Shown here: positions 29,124 to 38,245 of the stretch, piece by piece
How positions within the stretch are numbered: position 1 is the first letter of the stretch
Layout: every line of letters starts with the position of its first letter
Origin: Cyclobacteriaceae bacterium
Lineage (GTDB): Bacteria > Bacteroidota > Bacteroidia > Cytophagales > Cyclobacteriaceae
Direction of reading: 5' to 3'
Assembly: GCA_022841475.1 (NCBI GenBank)
Contig: JALHRJ010000007.1
Span: forward strand, 37,184-101,183
DNA: 64,000 bases
Made by a program: the position numbers and the translations under genes
Notes under the pieces: model-generated
Database searches by the model: none
The model's input: the letters and a program-made list of their open reading frames with translations, nothing else
What the model was told of the DNA's origin: nothing

Positions 29124-30653
29124 ATGGAAGCTACCGTAATCACCAAGGAAGAGAAAAGTACACTCTGGTCAGTCATCATGGCCTCATCGGTAGGTACACT
29201 TATTGAGTGGTATGACTTCTACATTTTTGGTAGCCTGGCTACCATTCTCTCACAGCAATTTTTTCCGCAAACAAACCCTACTGCAGCCTTTCTTTCTACG
29301 CTGGCAACCTTTGCAGCGGGTTTTATTGTGCGACCCTTTGGGGCAATTGTCTTCGGAAGGTTAGGAGACCTGGTGGGCAGAAAATATACATTTATGGTCA
29401 CCCTTGTTTTGATGGGAGGCTCAACCTTTGCTATTGGCCTGGTACCGGGCTATCAATCGATTGGAATTGCCGCGCCAATTCTGGTTTTGATACTGAGATT
29501 ACTTCAAGGTCTTGCGTTGGGCGGAGAATATGGAGGTGCAGCTACGTACGTTGCTGAGCATGCGCCTGCGGCTCGCAGAGGTTACTACACCAGCTTTATA
29601 CAGACAACAGCTACACTGGGGCTCTTTGTTTCTATCGGTGTTATTCTAGCCATCAGGCATTGGTTGGGGGTAGATGAATTTGCTGTGTGGGGTTGGCGCA
29701 TTCCTTTCTTAGTATCAGCAGTTTTGGTCGGAATTTCAATTTACATCCGGCTACGGATGCAGGAGTCTCCGATGTTTAAAAAGATAAAAGCAGAAGGAAC
29801 GATTTCTAAGAATCCACTCAAAGAAAGTTTCGGCAAAAAGGAAAACCTGATCATGGTTTTAATCGCTTTGTTTGGAGCGACAGCCGGGCAGGGGGTAGTT
29901 TGGTACACAGGCCAATTTTATGCGATGACTTTTATTGAAAAAACCTGCCAGGTTGAGTTCGTGCAAACCCGCGATATCATCGCTATTGCCTTGCTGATAG
30001 GAACCCCGTTCTTCATTGTGTTCGGAGCATGGTCCGACCGTGTAGGTCGAAAGTACATTATGATGACCGGTTTGATCCTGGCTGTTTTTCTTTACCGGCC
30101 GATCTACACCAAAATGTATTCGATTACTGACACAACAAAGAAGATAGAAGTAGAAAGCGCTAAGTCAATTGAGCGCACCACTGACATAGCTGTGGAGGGA
30201 GATACTACTTTCACCAAAAAGATTGCACATCGATATGCAGATCAAACAGTCAAAACCGAAATCAGCAAAACAAAATCGGATGGGTCAGTACTCGAAACAA
30301 AAATGGAAATCAATCTGTCGGGCGATAATTATTGGTTAATGATTGCACTGGTGGTTGTGCAGGTGTTGTTAGTGACTATGGTATACGGACCCATTGCTGC
30401 TTTTCTGGTTGAGTTATTCCCAACCCGAATCCGCTACACTTCTATGTCGTTACCTTACCACATTGGCAATGGAATTTTTGGCGGACTTACACCTTTTATT
30501 GCCACGTCACTCTATGAATCCAGTAAGACTAGTAGCGTTCCTGGCGGAGATCCGATTGCCGGATTGTGGTATCCGATCATAGTCGCAGCAATAAGTTTCG
30601 TTATTGGTATGATTTTCTTAAGCAACAAAAAGCGGGGTGAGGTGATGGACTAA
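29124..30653 (+). CDS. MFS transporter, metabolite:proton symporter type, with a soluble insert
   Basis: Twelve membrane helices and MHS-family motifs are visible: GTLIEWYDFYIFG at the N-terminus and GRLGDLVGRKY in the first inner loop. The second-half repeat GAWSDRVGRKYIM is also present. A polar insert of about 75 residues (about 333-405) separates the middle helices and is rich in Lys, Thr and Glu. The family imports small carboxylates or osmolytes such as shikimate or proline with protons. The substrate is not determinable. It follows the histone-deacetylase-like gene by 51 bp and may share its promoter. Confidence 0.88.
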   Translation: MEATVITKEEKSTLWSVIMASSVGTLIEWYDFYIFGSLATILSQQFFPQTNPTAAFLSTLATFAAGFIVRPFGAIVFGRLGDLVGRKYTFMVTLVLMGGSTFAIGLVPGYQSIGIAAPILVLILRLLQGLALGGEYGGAATYVAEHAPAARRGYYTSFIQTTATLGLFVSIGVILAIRHWLGVDEFAVWGWRIPFLVSAVLVGISIYIRLRMQESPMFKKIKAEGTISKNPLKESFGKKENLIMVLIALFGATAGQGVVWYTGQFYAMTFIEKTCQVEFVQTRDIIAIALLIGTPFFIVFGAWSDRVGRKYIMMTGLILAVFLYRPIYTKMYSITDTTKKIEVESAKSIERTTDIAVEGDTTFTKKIAHRYADQTVKTEISKTKSDGSVLETKMEINLSGDNYWLMIALVVVQVLLVTMVYGPIAAFLVELFPTRIRYTSMSLPYHIGNGIFGGLTPFIATSLYESSKTSSVPGGDPIAGLWYPIIVAAISFVIGMIFLSNKKRGEVMD

Positions 30654-30668
30654 CCCATTACAAATTGA

Positions 30669-32993
30669 ATGGCCAAAAAATCGCAGTGGACCCAGGTAGG
30701 AAAGCGCAAGTTGGAATTATCTAATCTTGAAAAGGTTTTGTTTCCTGAAGATGGTATAACCAAGGCCGAGGTTATTGAATATTATCTGAAAATTGCACCT
30801 ACGCTTTTGCAGCACGTAAAGGGTCGTGCGCTTACGCTGATTCGTTTTCCGGATGGAGTAGGAGGAGAAAATTTTTATCAAAAGAACCGGCCCGATTGGG
30901 CACCCGACTGGATTGAGTTTGTGAAGTTGGGTAAAGAAGAAAAGAAGGACTACATACTTGCAACCGAGCCAGCATCACTCGTATGGTTAGCCAACCTTGC
31001 TGCGCTGGAGTTACACCAGTTGCACAGCCGCAAGCCAGGCTTTGAGCATCCCGATTATATGGTGTTTGATCTCGATCCACCGGAAGGTTATGACTTTACC
31101 AAAGCAGTTTCGCTTGCGCTGGATTTAAAATCTTTTATCGAATCTTTTGGCTATACCTGTTTTGCAAAAACCACGGGCGGCAAGGGCATTCACATTTGTT
31201 GTCCGATAGAACCTAAGTGGGATTTTCATACGGTGTTTGAAGCTGCCCAGGCTATCGCACAACCCTACACCGAACGAAATGTACGAGAGACTACGCTGCA
31301 AATAAAAAAGGAGGCCCGAAAGGGTAGGGTGTTGATTGATATTTTCAGAATCCGCTCAGGCCAGAGTATTGTTTCGCCTTACAGTTTGCGTGGCCGTAAG
31401 GGTGCTCCGGTTTCGATGCCACTTACGTGGGAAGAAATATCGGCCTTGAAGAGTCCGTTGGAATTTACCATTGCCAATGCAGTGGATAAAGTAGTTCAGG
31501 ATGGCGATGCCTGGGAAGGTATGGATGCATATGCCGTGGAGTTACATACGCATCGTACAACAAAAGTAGTGAAGGCAAAAAAGCTCCCGGTTTCAACCAA
31601 GCACAAAACTCCTGAGCAATTAGCATCCTACGAGCAGAAGCGGGACTTTAAAAAAACGCCCGAGCCCAAGGCGCGCATTCTGGAAGGCAGCGGAACTAGC
31701 TTTGTTGTACATCGGCATCATGCTTCGCATCTGCATTATGATTTGCGATTGGAAAAAGATGGGGTTTTAAAATCGTGGGCCGTGCCCCGCGGATTGCCTC
31801 CACATCCGGGTGTTAAGAGGCTAGCTGTGCAAACAGAAGATCACCCGATGAAGTACCTGACATTTGATGGCGTAATTCCAAAAGGTCAATATGGTGCTGG
31901 TGAAATGTGGATTTATGCGCTGGGCAAGTATCAGATCACTAAAGATAAGAAGGATGGTTTTTACTTTCGGCTTAGTAGCAAAGAGGTAAATGGTGAGTAC
32001 CGCATCTACAATATAAAAGCGAAGGAGTGGCTCCTGGAGCGAGTGGATTCTCCACAGGTCAATTATTTGCATGATATAATCGAGCCCATGCTTTCTGCTT
32101 CTGCCACAAAACCTCCGGCTGGTGATAAGTATCTACATGAGATTAAATGGGATGGCATCCGCGCGTTGATTGCAGTGGAAGATGGCCAGGTGCGAATCAG
32201 AACCCGCAATCAAAATGATGTCACCAAACAATTTCCGGAACTAACCGTTGCCGATAAATCCTTTCGCGCAACGTGTGGACTATTCGATGCCGAGATTGTG
32301 TGCCTCGATAAAAGTGGTAAAGCAGATTTTAAAAAGGTAATTCACCGGTTGATGAGTAGTGGTGAAACTACGATCCAAAAAAATTCAAAGACGAGTCCGG
32401 TGTACTGCTACATTTTTGATTGCCTATACATGGATGGACGGAGTTTAATTAATGAGCCCTTAGTGAAGCGGAGAGAATGGTTGACAGATGCCATAAAGAC
32501 CGACACACCCTACAGGATTAGTGAGGCCGTTGAAGATGGAGAAGCACTTTTCGAAGCAGCCCGCGAACATGAGTTGGAGGGCATTATTTCAAAAGATAAA
32601 TCAGGTAAGTATCTGCCGGGCAAGCGCTCCGACTTGTGGTTAAAAGTTAAGGTTCGTAATACCCGCGAATGTGTAATTTTGGGTTATAACCCCGGCAAGG
32701 GAGATCGCAGTTCCACCTTTGGTGGAATGCATATTGCAGAACGAGACGGTGATGCATTTATTTATCGGGGCAAAGTAGGAACCGGGTTTGATGATGCAAC
32801 TCTCAAGGAAATATTTAAACAGATTAAGTCATTGAAGGAAATTAAAAAGCCGATACCCGATAAGGTGATGGATGAGAAAATCAGCAAATGGATTGAGCCC
32901 AAACTAATGGTAGAGATCAGTTTTTCTATGATTACCAAAGATCAGCAGTTTCGCGAGCCTGTATTTGTTAGGTTGAGGCCGGATATGAGTTAA
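30669..32993 (+). CDS. ligD: DNA ligase D (polymerase-phosphoesterase-ligase)
   Basis: The 774-residue NHEJ enzyme has domains ordered primase-polymerase (1-300), 3'-phosphoesterase (about 340-450, with HRHHASHLHYD, TEDHP and GQYGAGE intact) and ATP-dependent ligase (475-774, nucleotide-accepting Lys493 in EIKWDG). This is the mycobacterial order, not the Pseudomonas order (phosphoesterase first). All key residues are visible. It repairs double-strand breaks together with Ku, whose gene lies about 5.3 kb downstream on the same strand. It is co-oriented with the MFS gene after a 15-bp gap. Confidence 0.95.
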   Translation: MAKKSQWTQVGKRKLELSNLEKVLFPEDGITKAEVIEYYLKIAPTLLQHVKGRALTLIRFPDGVGGENFYQKNRPDWAPDWIEFVKLGKEEKKDYILATEPASLVWLANLAALELHQLHSRKPGFEHPDYMVFDLDPPEGYDFTKAVSLALDLKSFIESFGYTCFAKTTGGKGIHICCPIEPKWDFHTVFEAAQAIAQPYTERNVRETTLQIKKEARKGRVLIDIFRIRSGQSIVSPYSLRGRKGAPVSMPLTWEEISALKSPLEFTIANAVDKVVQDGDAWEGMDAYAVELHTHRTTKVVKAKKLPVSTKHKTPEQLASYEQKRDFKKTPEPKARILEGSGTSFVVHRHHASHLHYDLRLEKDGVLKSWAVPRGLPPHPGVKRLAVQTEDHPMKYLTFDGVIPKGQYGAGEMWIYALGKYQITKDKKDGFYFRLSSKEVNGEYRIYNIKAKEWLLERVDSPQVNYLHDIIEPMLSASATKPPAGDKYLHEIKWDGIRALIAVEDGQVRIRTRNQNDVTKQFPELTVADKSFRATCGLFDAEIVCLDKSGKADFKKVIHRLMSSGETTIQKNSKTSPVYCYIFDCLYMDGRSLINEPLVKRREWLTDAIKTDTPYRISEAVEDGEALFEAAREHELEGIISKDKSGKYLPGKRSDLWLKVKVRNTRECVILGYNPGKGDRSSTFGGMHIAERDGDAFIYRGKVGTGFDDATLKEIFKQIKSLKEIKKPIPDKVMDEKISKWIEPKLMVEISFSMITKDQQFREPVFVRLRPDMS

Positions 32994-33052
32994 GGCTTTA
33001 TTAGCATTTTTTATTTGTACTGATGGTTTTCTATCTTTCACTTTGAATCCTA

Positions 33053-33235
33053 ATGCAAAACAGATTTGGAAATATTGAGGTTAAGGCCATTACATGTCAG
33101 AATCAATACGAAGAATATCTTTCTTTAATTGATAAATTAATGGATGATGATCCCTGTACAACTTCACAAGATGGCATTTTACTTGAAACGCTTGTTACGC
33201 TGGTTGAGGATTTTGAAAAGGACTGGATGCAGTAA
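33053..33235 (+). CDS. HigA-type antitoxin N-terminal fragment, no HTH
   Basis: The 60-residue protein matches the N-terminal helical segment of HigA/XRE antitoxins: an ExEY start, LIDKLMDDDP, then LLETLVTLVEDFE. It stops where the linker to the helix-turn-helix would begin. No HTH coding sequence remains in the 30 bp before the Rieske gene, and no HigB-like toxin is nearby. It is either a truncated relic or a stand-alone toxin-binding peptide. It may use the ligD transcript. Confidence 0.65.
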   Translation: MQNRFGNIEVKAITCQNQYEEYLSLIDKLMDDDPCTTSQDGILLETLVTLVEDFEKDWMQ

Positions 33236-33265
33236 TATAGAAATCTTAAATTTTTAACTTATCCT

Positions 33266-34318
33266 ATGGCCGCTGATGCATCCCTGTATTTGAAAAACCT
33301 CTGGTACCTCGCTTTTCATGGTTCATTTCTTAAGAATGGTAAACTGTTGGGGAAAGAGATGCTCGGTGAGAAAATAGTTTTCGGGCGTGATGCGAATGGA
33401 AACCCGTTTGCCTTGCGTGATAACTGCCCGCACCGGGGTGTGCCGCTGTCGGGTGGTTGGTATAAAAACAATACCATTCAGTGCTGTTATCACGGCTGGC
33501 AGTTTGATACCAAAGGCACATGCACCGGCATACCTGCGTTGCCACCTGATAACACCATCGACATTTCTAAGATTAAAGTATTTCAATATCCGTGTGAGGA
33601 AGTAAACGGTACGGTGTGGGTTTACATTCCGGAAAAGAAACTGCCCAACACTATTCCCAAGGAAGGTCCGCCAAACCTGGTATTAGAAGCAGGTAAAAAT
33701 TTTCTGCATGTAGAAACAGTGATCATGCCGGCAGACATTGATCATTCGGTAATCGGGCTGATTGATCCCTCGCACGTTACGTTTGTTCATCAGTCGTGGT
33801 ATTGGCGCTCAGCAAAGAAACTGAAGATAAAAGAGAAACAATTCGAGCCCACAGCAAAAGGATTTAAGATGGTGCGTCACGCACCTTCGTCAAATTCAAA
33901 AGGCTACAGTGTGTTGAAAGGCGGAACATCCACAGAAATTACTTTCGAGATTCCAGGTATTCGTACCGAACATATCCTGGTAGGTGAGAAGCACGAGGTT
34001 ATTTCAATCACCGTATTAACACCCCTCAATGAAAGGCAAACAGAATTGACTCATATCTTTTACAGTTCATTGCCGCTTACGCGTTGGCTTTGGTGGCCCT
34101 TAAAAAGATTAGGCAAACAATTTATTGGACAGGACCTGGGAGTCTTTAATAAATTAAGTGAAGGTTTAAAATCTAAACCAACCCTGATGCTAATTGGCGA
34201 GCCCGACATGCAGGCGCGGTGGTATTATGAAATCAAGAGAGTATGGGCTTTATCCCAACAAAACAATACCCCATTCGAAAATCCCATCAAGCCACAAACA
34301 TTGCATTGGGTTACCTGA
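33266..34318 (+). CDS. Rieske [2Fe-2S] ring-hydroxylating oxygenase, alpha-subunit-like
   Basis: The 350-residue protein has an N-terminal Rieske domain with the C-x-H and C-x2-H ligand pairs (NCPHRG and CCYHGW). The catalytic non-heme iron site has a D-x2-H core (PADIDHSVIG) and a further His (VTFVHQSW). Length and layout match the vanillate-demethylase/PaO-like oxygenases that cleave or hydroxylate aromatic or tetrapyrrole substrates. No reductase gene is adjacent, so an unlinked electron donor is needed. The substrate is unknown. Confidence 0.88.
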   Translation: MAADASLYLKNLWYLAFHGSFLKNGKLLGKEMLGEKIVFGRDANGNPFALRDNCPHRGVPLSGGWYKNNTIQCCYHGWQFDTKGTCTGIPALPPDNTIDISKIKVFQYPCEEVNGTVWVYIPEKKLPNTIPKEGPPNLVLEAGKNFLHVETVIMPADIDHSVIGLIDPSHVTFVHQSWYWRSAKKLKIKEKQFEPTAKGFKMVRHAPSSNSKGYSVLKGGTSTEITFEIPGIRTEHILVGEKHEVISITVLTPLNERQTELTHIFYSSLPLTRWLWWPLKRLGKQFIGQDLGVFNKLSEGLKSKPTLMLIGEPDMQARWYYEIKRVWALSQQNNTPFENPIKPQTLHWVT

Positions 34319-34377
34319 TAACTGGAAAAGCCTATCTCTCTTTTTGAAAGCAAAGAACAAATAACTAATTTAAACCA

Positions 34378-34767
34378 ATGGACTTGCCATTGGTTTCTTT
34401 TGAGTTACGAGAAAAGTATTTGCTGGTCGTGGGGCACGGAAAGCGAGACGATTTTTCTTCGATGGCTGAGGCTTCTTCTGTGGTATATGATAAAATAATT
34501 GAAACCGGTAGCCGCTATCTTTTGGTGGACTATCGTAAACTTGAAATCAATGTAGGCATTGTTGAGGCCTTTAATATTGTTAAGCGCTACGAAACAAAGT
34601 TGCCGCAGTTAAAGGACATAGTAATTGCAGCCGCCTTCGAAACACAGAACCTAACCTTTGCCAATTATTGGAAAGAGATAAGCGAAAAACGAGGGTTTTA
34701 TATCCAGATATTCGTGGATCTCGATGTGGCAGAATCCTGGCTGCTGAAGGAAATTTCAGGACGGTAG
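34378..34767 (+). CDS. SpoIIAA/STAS-like hypothetical protein
   Basis: The 129-residue soluble protein has alternating strands and helices (LLVVGHGKRDDF, RYLLVDYRKLEI, IVIAAAFETQNL) that fit the SpoIIAA/CRAL-TRIO-like STAS fold known from many Bacteroidota. No conserved phospho-serine can be assigned with confidence. It ends 18 bp from the convergent TPR gene. Function is unknown; regulatory or binding roles are typical of the fold. Confidence 0.65.
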   Translation: MDLPLVSFELREKYLLVVGHGKRDDFSSMAEASSVVYDKIIETGSRYLLVDYRKLEINVGIVEAFNIVKRYETKLPQLKDIVIAAAFETQNLTFANYWKEISEKRGFYIQIFVDLDVAESWLLKEISGR

Positions 34768-34785
34768 GAGTGATGCTGGAAATTG

Positions 34786-36009
34786 TTACTTGCAAATAGT
34801 ATCGAATACTTTCTGCTCAACAGGTGTGTTAAGGCTTTTCGCTTTGGTTAAATCTTTACAAGCCTCAACTTTTTTTCCTTGCCGATGCAGCGCCAGCGCG
34901 CGATTGTAATAGGCTAGTCCGTATTCCGGATAATGTATTATAGCCACCGTATAATCCTCGATCGCTTCAGCAAGTCGATTTTGTTTTACCAGTGCATTGC
35001 CATGATTCAACCAACCTTTTTCATAATCAGGTTTTAATGTAATTACCTGTTTATAATCAGACAGCGCACCCGATATATCCTTAGTATGTTCTTTAACAAT
35101 TCCGCGGTTCAACCAATAATCTGGCTCAGTAGGTTCTAGTCTTATCGCTTCGGTGTAATCGTCAAACGCTCCTTTGTAATTTCCAGCTTTCATTCTTAAC
35201 CCAGCACGTTCGGCATACGAATAAGGGAGGTTCGGATTCTTCTCAATGGCCTCCGTCAATAAGATTTCCGTTTCTTTATCTGTGGCAGCTGATTTTTTTA
35301 GTACCGCCAGGTTGTGCCTTGCTAAACTGCTTTCAGGATTCAACGTAAGTGCTTGTTCAAAATCAACAGCAGCGTTGAGCGAATCTCCCGCTTGCAAATA
35401 GGCCATACCACGATTTATAAAATAATCAGGGTCTTTCGGATTGATGCTAATAGCGGAGTCAAAATACTCCATAGCTCCGGAGAAATTTTTAAGTTTAGTT
35501 TCAATTAATCCCAGATAGTTCAGGATAGTGCCTTTCAGGTTGTGATGGGCTGTAAACACTCTTGTTTGACCATCTGCCGACTGATCGGTTTGAAAATAGA
35601 CTGTATTAGTTTCGCCTCCTTCGGGCATTGTAAGCAACTTGAGGAAGTCTTCTTTAGCGACAGCCCATTGTCCATAATCGTAGCGACTAACGGCCCGGCT
35701 AAATAAAGCCTCTTTGTCTTCGGGTTTTCTTTCGAGGTAAATATTGTAATCCGTCAAAGCACCCTGTTTATCGCCCAGATTCTCCCGTGCCATGGCACGG
35801 GCGTAGTAGGCATCCATGTAAAAAGGACTTAGACGGAGGCATTCGTTAAAGTGGGCAAGGGCAGTTTTATAGGACTTATTTTTCAAAGCCTCTTCGCCCT
35901 TATCGAAGTAATAGTCAGCCGATCGTTGGGTCTCCTGCTGGCCAATACACTCCAGAGAAATCATAGCCAAAAGGATAAGCAGACTAACTATTTGCCTCAA
36001 AGTCATCAT
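34786..36009 (-). CDS. Secreted TPR-repeat protein
   Basis: I chose the start at 36009 because it puts a signal peptide (MMTLRQIVSLLILLAMISLE) at the N-terminus; the frame stays open to 36093 without one. The mature protein of about 385 residues is a chain of roughly ten TPR units (motif AYYARAMARENLGDKQGAL and repeats of WLNRGI). It is probably periplasmic and mediates protein-protein contacts. It is divergent from the TetR-like gene across about 100 bp. Confidence 0.87.
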   Translation of the reverse strand: MMTLRQIVSLLILLAMISLECIGQQETQRSADYYFDKGEEALKNKSYKTALAHFNECLRLSPFYMDAYYARAMARENLGDKQGALTDYNIYLERKPEDKEALFSRAVSRYDYGQWAVAKEDFLKLLTMPEGGETNTVYFQTDQSADGQTRVFTAHHNLKGTILNYLGLIETKLKNFSGAMEYFDSAISINPKDPDYFINRGMAYLQAGDSLNAAVDFEQALTLNPESSLARHNLAVLKKSAATDKETEILLTEAIEKNPNLPYSYAERAGLRMKAGNYKGAFDDYTEAIRLEPTEPDYWLNRGIVKEHTKDISGALSDYKQVITLKPDYEKGWLNHGNALVKQNRLAEAIEDYTVAIIHYPEYGLAYYNRALALHRQGKKVEACKDLTKAKSLNTPVEQKVFDTICK

Positions 36010-36108
36010 CAAAATTGAAGATAATGGATCAAATACAAAAATCTTTAAAATTAGTTCAGGGAAAGCCGAAGACTCGAAACTTATTAAGTTCAAACTTGTT
36101 CTTTAGCT

Positions 36109-36780
36109 ATGGAAAAGATTAAAAAAGCCAAAACCAAAGCCGAGGCGGTAAGTGCTGCCAAAATCATTTCAGCGTATCGTGATTATTTACTGAGTGAGGG
36201 TAAACAACCTGCTTCAGTATTCAAGTTTTGTAAGGATCAGGGATTTAAAGAAGATGAGTTCTACCAATACTTTGGTTCATTCGAAGCCTTGGAAAAATCA
36301 ATCTGGAAAGAGTATATCGATCAAACCCGAAGTGGGATGGAGGCTGACGAAAATTATCAATCGTTTAGCACTCGTGAGAAAATACTCACCTTCTATTTCA
36401 TGTTGGCCGAAACCTTAAAGGCCGACCGCAGTTTTGTGCTACATCAATTAAAAGGCTGGAAAAATCCATCGTCCACGCCTAAATTTCTTAAGGGATTTAA
36501 AAGTTCCTTTGAAGCGTGGATCAATTCAGTGCTTAATGAAGGGAAAGGCTCAGGCGAAATTGCCAACCGACCTTTTCTTGATCAGCGTTACGATATGCTT
36601 TTCTGGATTCACCTGATGTTCATTCTCCAATTCTGGAGCCACGATGAAAGTGCCAATTTTGAAAAGACCGATGCCGCGATTGAAAAGTCAGTTAACCTGG
36701 CCTTTGATTTAATAGGCAAGGGTGTGCTGGATAGCGCCATCGACTTTGGCAAGTTTATCTATCAAAATTCTAAAAACTGA
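36109..36780 (+). CDS. TetR-like regulator, adjacent to an ABC1 kinase
   Basis: The 223-residue all-helical protein has a TetR-like N-terminal helix-turn-helix (SVFKFCKDQGFKEDEFYQYF, then GSFEALEKSIWKEY) and a ligand-binding-type C-terminal bundle. The HTH is degenerate compared with canonical TetR, and DNA binding is not certain. The ABC1-kinase gene starts 12 bp after its stop, and the pairing suggests a linked function. Confidence 0.7.
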   Translation: MEKIKKAKTKAEAVSAAKIISAYRDYLLSEGKQPASVFKFCKDQGFKEDEFYQYFGSFEALEKSIWKEYIDQTRSGMEADENYQSFSTREKILTFYFMLAETLKADRSFVLHQLKGWKNPSSTPKFLKGFKSSFEAWINSVLNEGKGSGEIANRPFLDQRYDMLFWIHLMFILQFWSHDESANFEKTDAAIEKSVNLAFDLIGKGVLDSAIDFGKFIYQNSKN

Positions 36781-36792
36781 TTTTACCAATTC

Positions 36793-38115
36793 ATGACTAA
36801 GCTGAAAGAGCAGAAGAGTATTCCGGTGGGCAAAGTTCAGCGGGCAACAAAATTTATTTCAACAGGCGCTAAAATAGGCGGCAATTATTTGAAACATTAC
36901 AGCAAGAAATTGGTTAATCCCGATATCTCGCGTGATGAACTTCACCTTGATAATGCAACCGATATTTACAATTCACTCAGCGAGTTAAAAGGCAGTGCAC
37001 TTAAGGTGGCGCAGATGCTGAGTATGGATAAGAACCTGTTACCTTCAGCTTATCAGCAACAGTTTGCCATGGCGCAGTATAGTGCTCCGCCACTTTCTTA
37101 TCCACTGGTAGTGCGCACATTCGAAAAATCACTTAAGAAAAAGCCAACCGAGTTGTTCGATTCCTTCACCCACGCAGCGAGCAACGCAGCTTCTATTGGT
37201 CAGGTGCATCAGGCAACTTTAAAGGGTAAAAAATTAGCCGTAAAAATTCAATATCCCGGGGTAGGTGATAGTGTAAAAAGTGATTTGGCTATGGTGAAGC
37301 CTATAGCTTTACGCATGTTTAAGCTCAATCCAGCTGAGTATGATGAATTTATTGGCGAGGTGGAAACACGCTTGCTGGAAGAAGCTGATTATACTTTGGA
37401 GTTGAAGCGGTCAATAGAACTATCCAGGCAATGTAGTCAGATTCCCAACGTAAAATTCCCCACGTATTATCCTTCACTATCTGCGGATCGTATTTTAACC
37501 ATGGATTGGATTGAGGGGAAAATGTTGGGTGAGGTTTTTAAAAACAACACCTTATCACAAACAGAACGAAACCTGTTAGGTCAGGCTTTGTGGGATTTTT
37601 ATCATTACCAGATTCATACCCTGCGTTCGTTACATGCCGACCCGCATCCGGGTAATTTTATAATCACACCCGATCACAAGTTAGGTGTAATTGACTTCGG
37701 CTGTGTGAAGGTAATTCCCAATTCTTTCTATAAGCTATATTTTCAACTGCTCGATAAAGGAATCCTGAACGATTCGAAACGTCTTGATCATGTATTCCAT
37801 AATTTGCGTTTCATCTATCCGGATGACACAGCTCAGGACAAATTATTCTTCAAAGATGTCTTCACACAATTGGTTGAATTATTGGGTCGACCGTTCCAAA
37901 CCTCACGTTTTGATTTTGCTGAGAAGGCTTACTTCGAATCGCTTTATAAGTTTGGAGAAGAGATAGGAAATATGAAAGCCTTTCGCGAATCCAAAAAAGC
38001 GCGCGGTGTTAAAGATGCCCTATACATCAATAGAACCTATTATGGTTTATACAGCCTTTTACATGAACTTGGAGCCGAGGTTGATACCACATCTTTTGTA
38101 GATTTTAAGCCATGA
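36793..38115 (+). CDS. ABC1/UbiB/ADCK-family atypical kinase
   Basis: The 440-residue protein has the family signatures: the N-terminal KGxxxKxxQ-type motif (KGSALKVAQMLS), the alanine-rich nucleotide loop (AASIGQVHQA), the ATP-binding lysine (KLAVKIQYPG), the catalytic loop (HADPHPGNF) and the DFG-like motif (IDFGC). Relatives support ubiquinone biosynthesis or lipid homeostasis; Bacteroidota use menaquinone, so the role here is open. It is co-transcribed with the TetR-like gene. Confidence 0.9.
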   Translation: MTKLKEQKSIPVGKVQRATKFISTGAKIGGNYLKHYSKKLVNPDISRDELHLDNATDIYNSLSELKGSALKVAQMLSMDKNLLPSAYQQQFAMAQYSAPPLSYPLVVRTFEKSLKKKPTELFDSFTHAASNAASIGQVHQATLKGKKLAVKIQYPGVGDSVKSDLAMVKPIALRMFKLNPAEYDEFIGEVETRLLEEADYTLELKRSIELSRQCSQIPNVKFPTYYPSLSADRILTMDWIEGKMLGEVFKNNTLSQTERNLLGQALWDFYHYQIHTLRSLHADPHPGNFIITPDHKLGVIDFGCVKVIPNSFYKLYFQLLDKGILNDSKRLDHVFHNLRFIYPDDTAQDKLFFKDVFTQLVELLGRPFQTSRFDFAEKAYFESLYKFGEEIGNMKAFRESKKARGVKDALYINRTYYGLYSLLHELGAEVDTTSFVDFKP

Positions 38116-38245
38116 TCTCTTACTAAAGATCTGCCGTAGAAGGTCTCAAATAGGGAAGAGACTACTTCTGTATTTTGAAAAGTCATTCATTGTCAATAAT
38201 TTAGTGTCTTGTAGTTAATTTTTTAAACTAACTAAATTATTTTTT

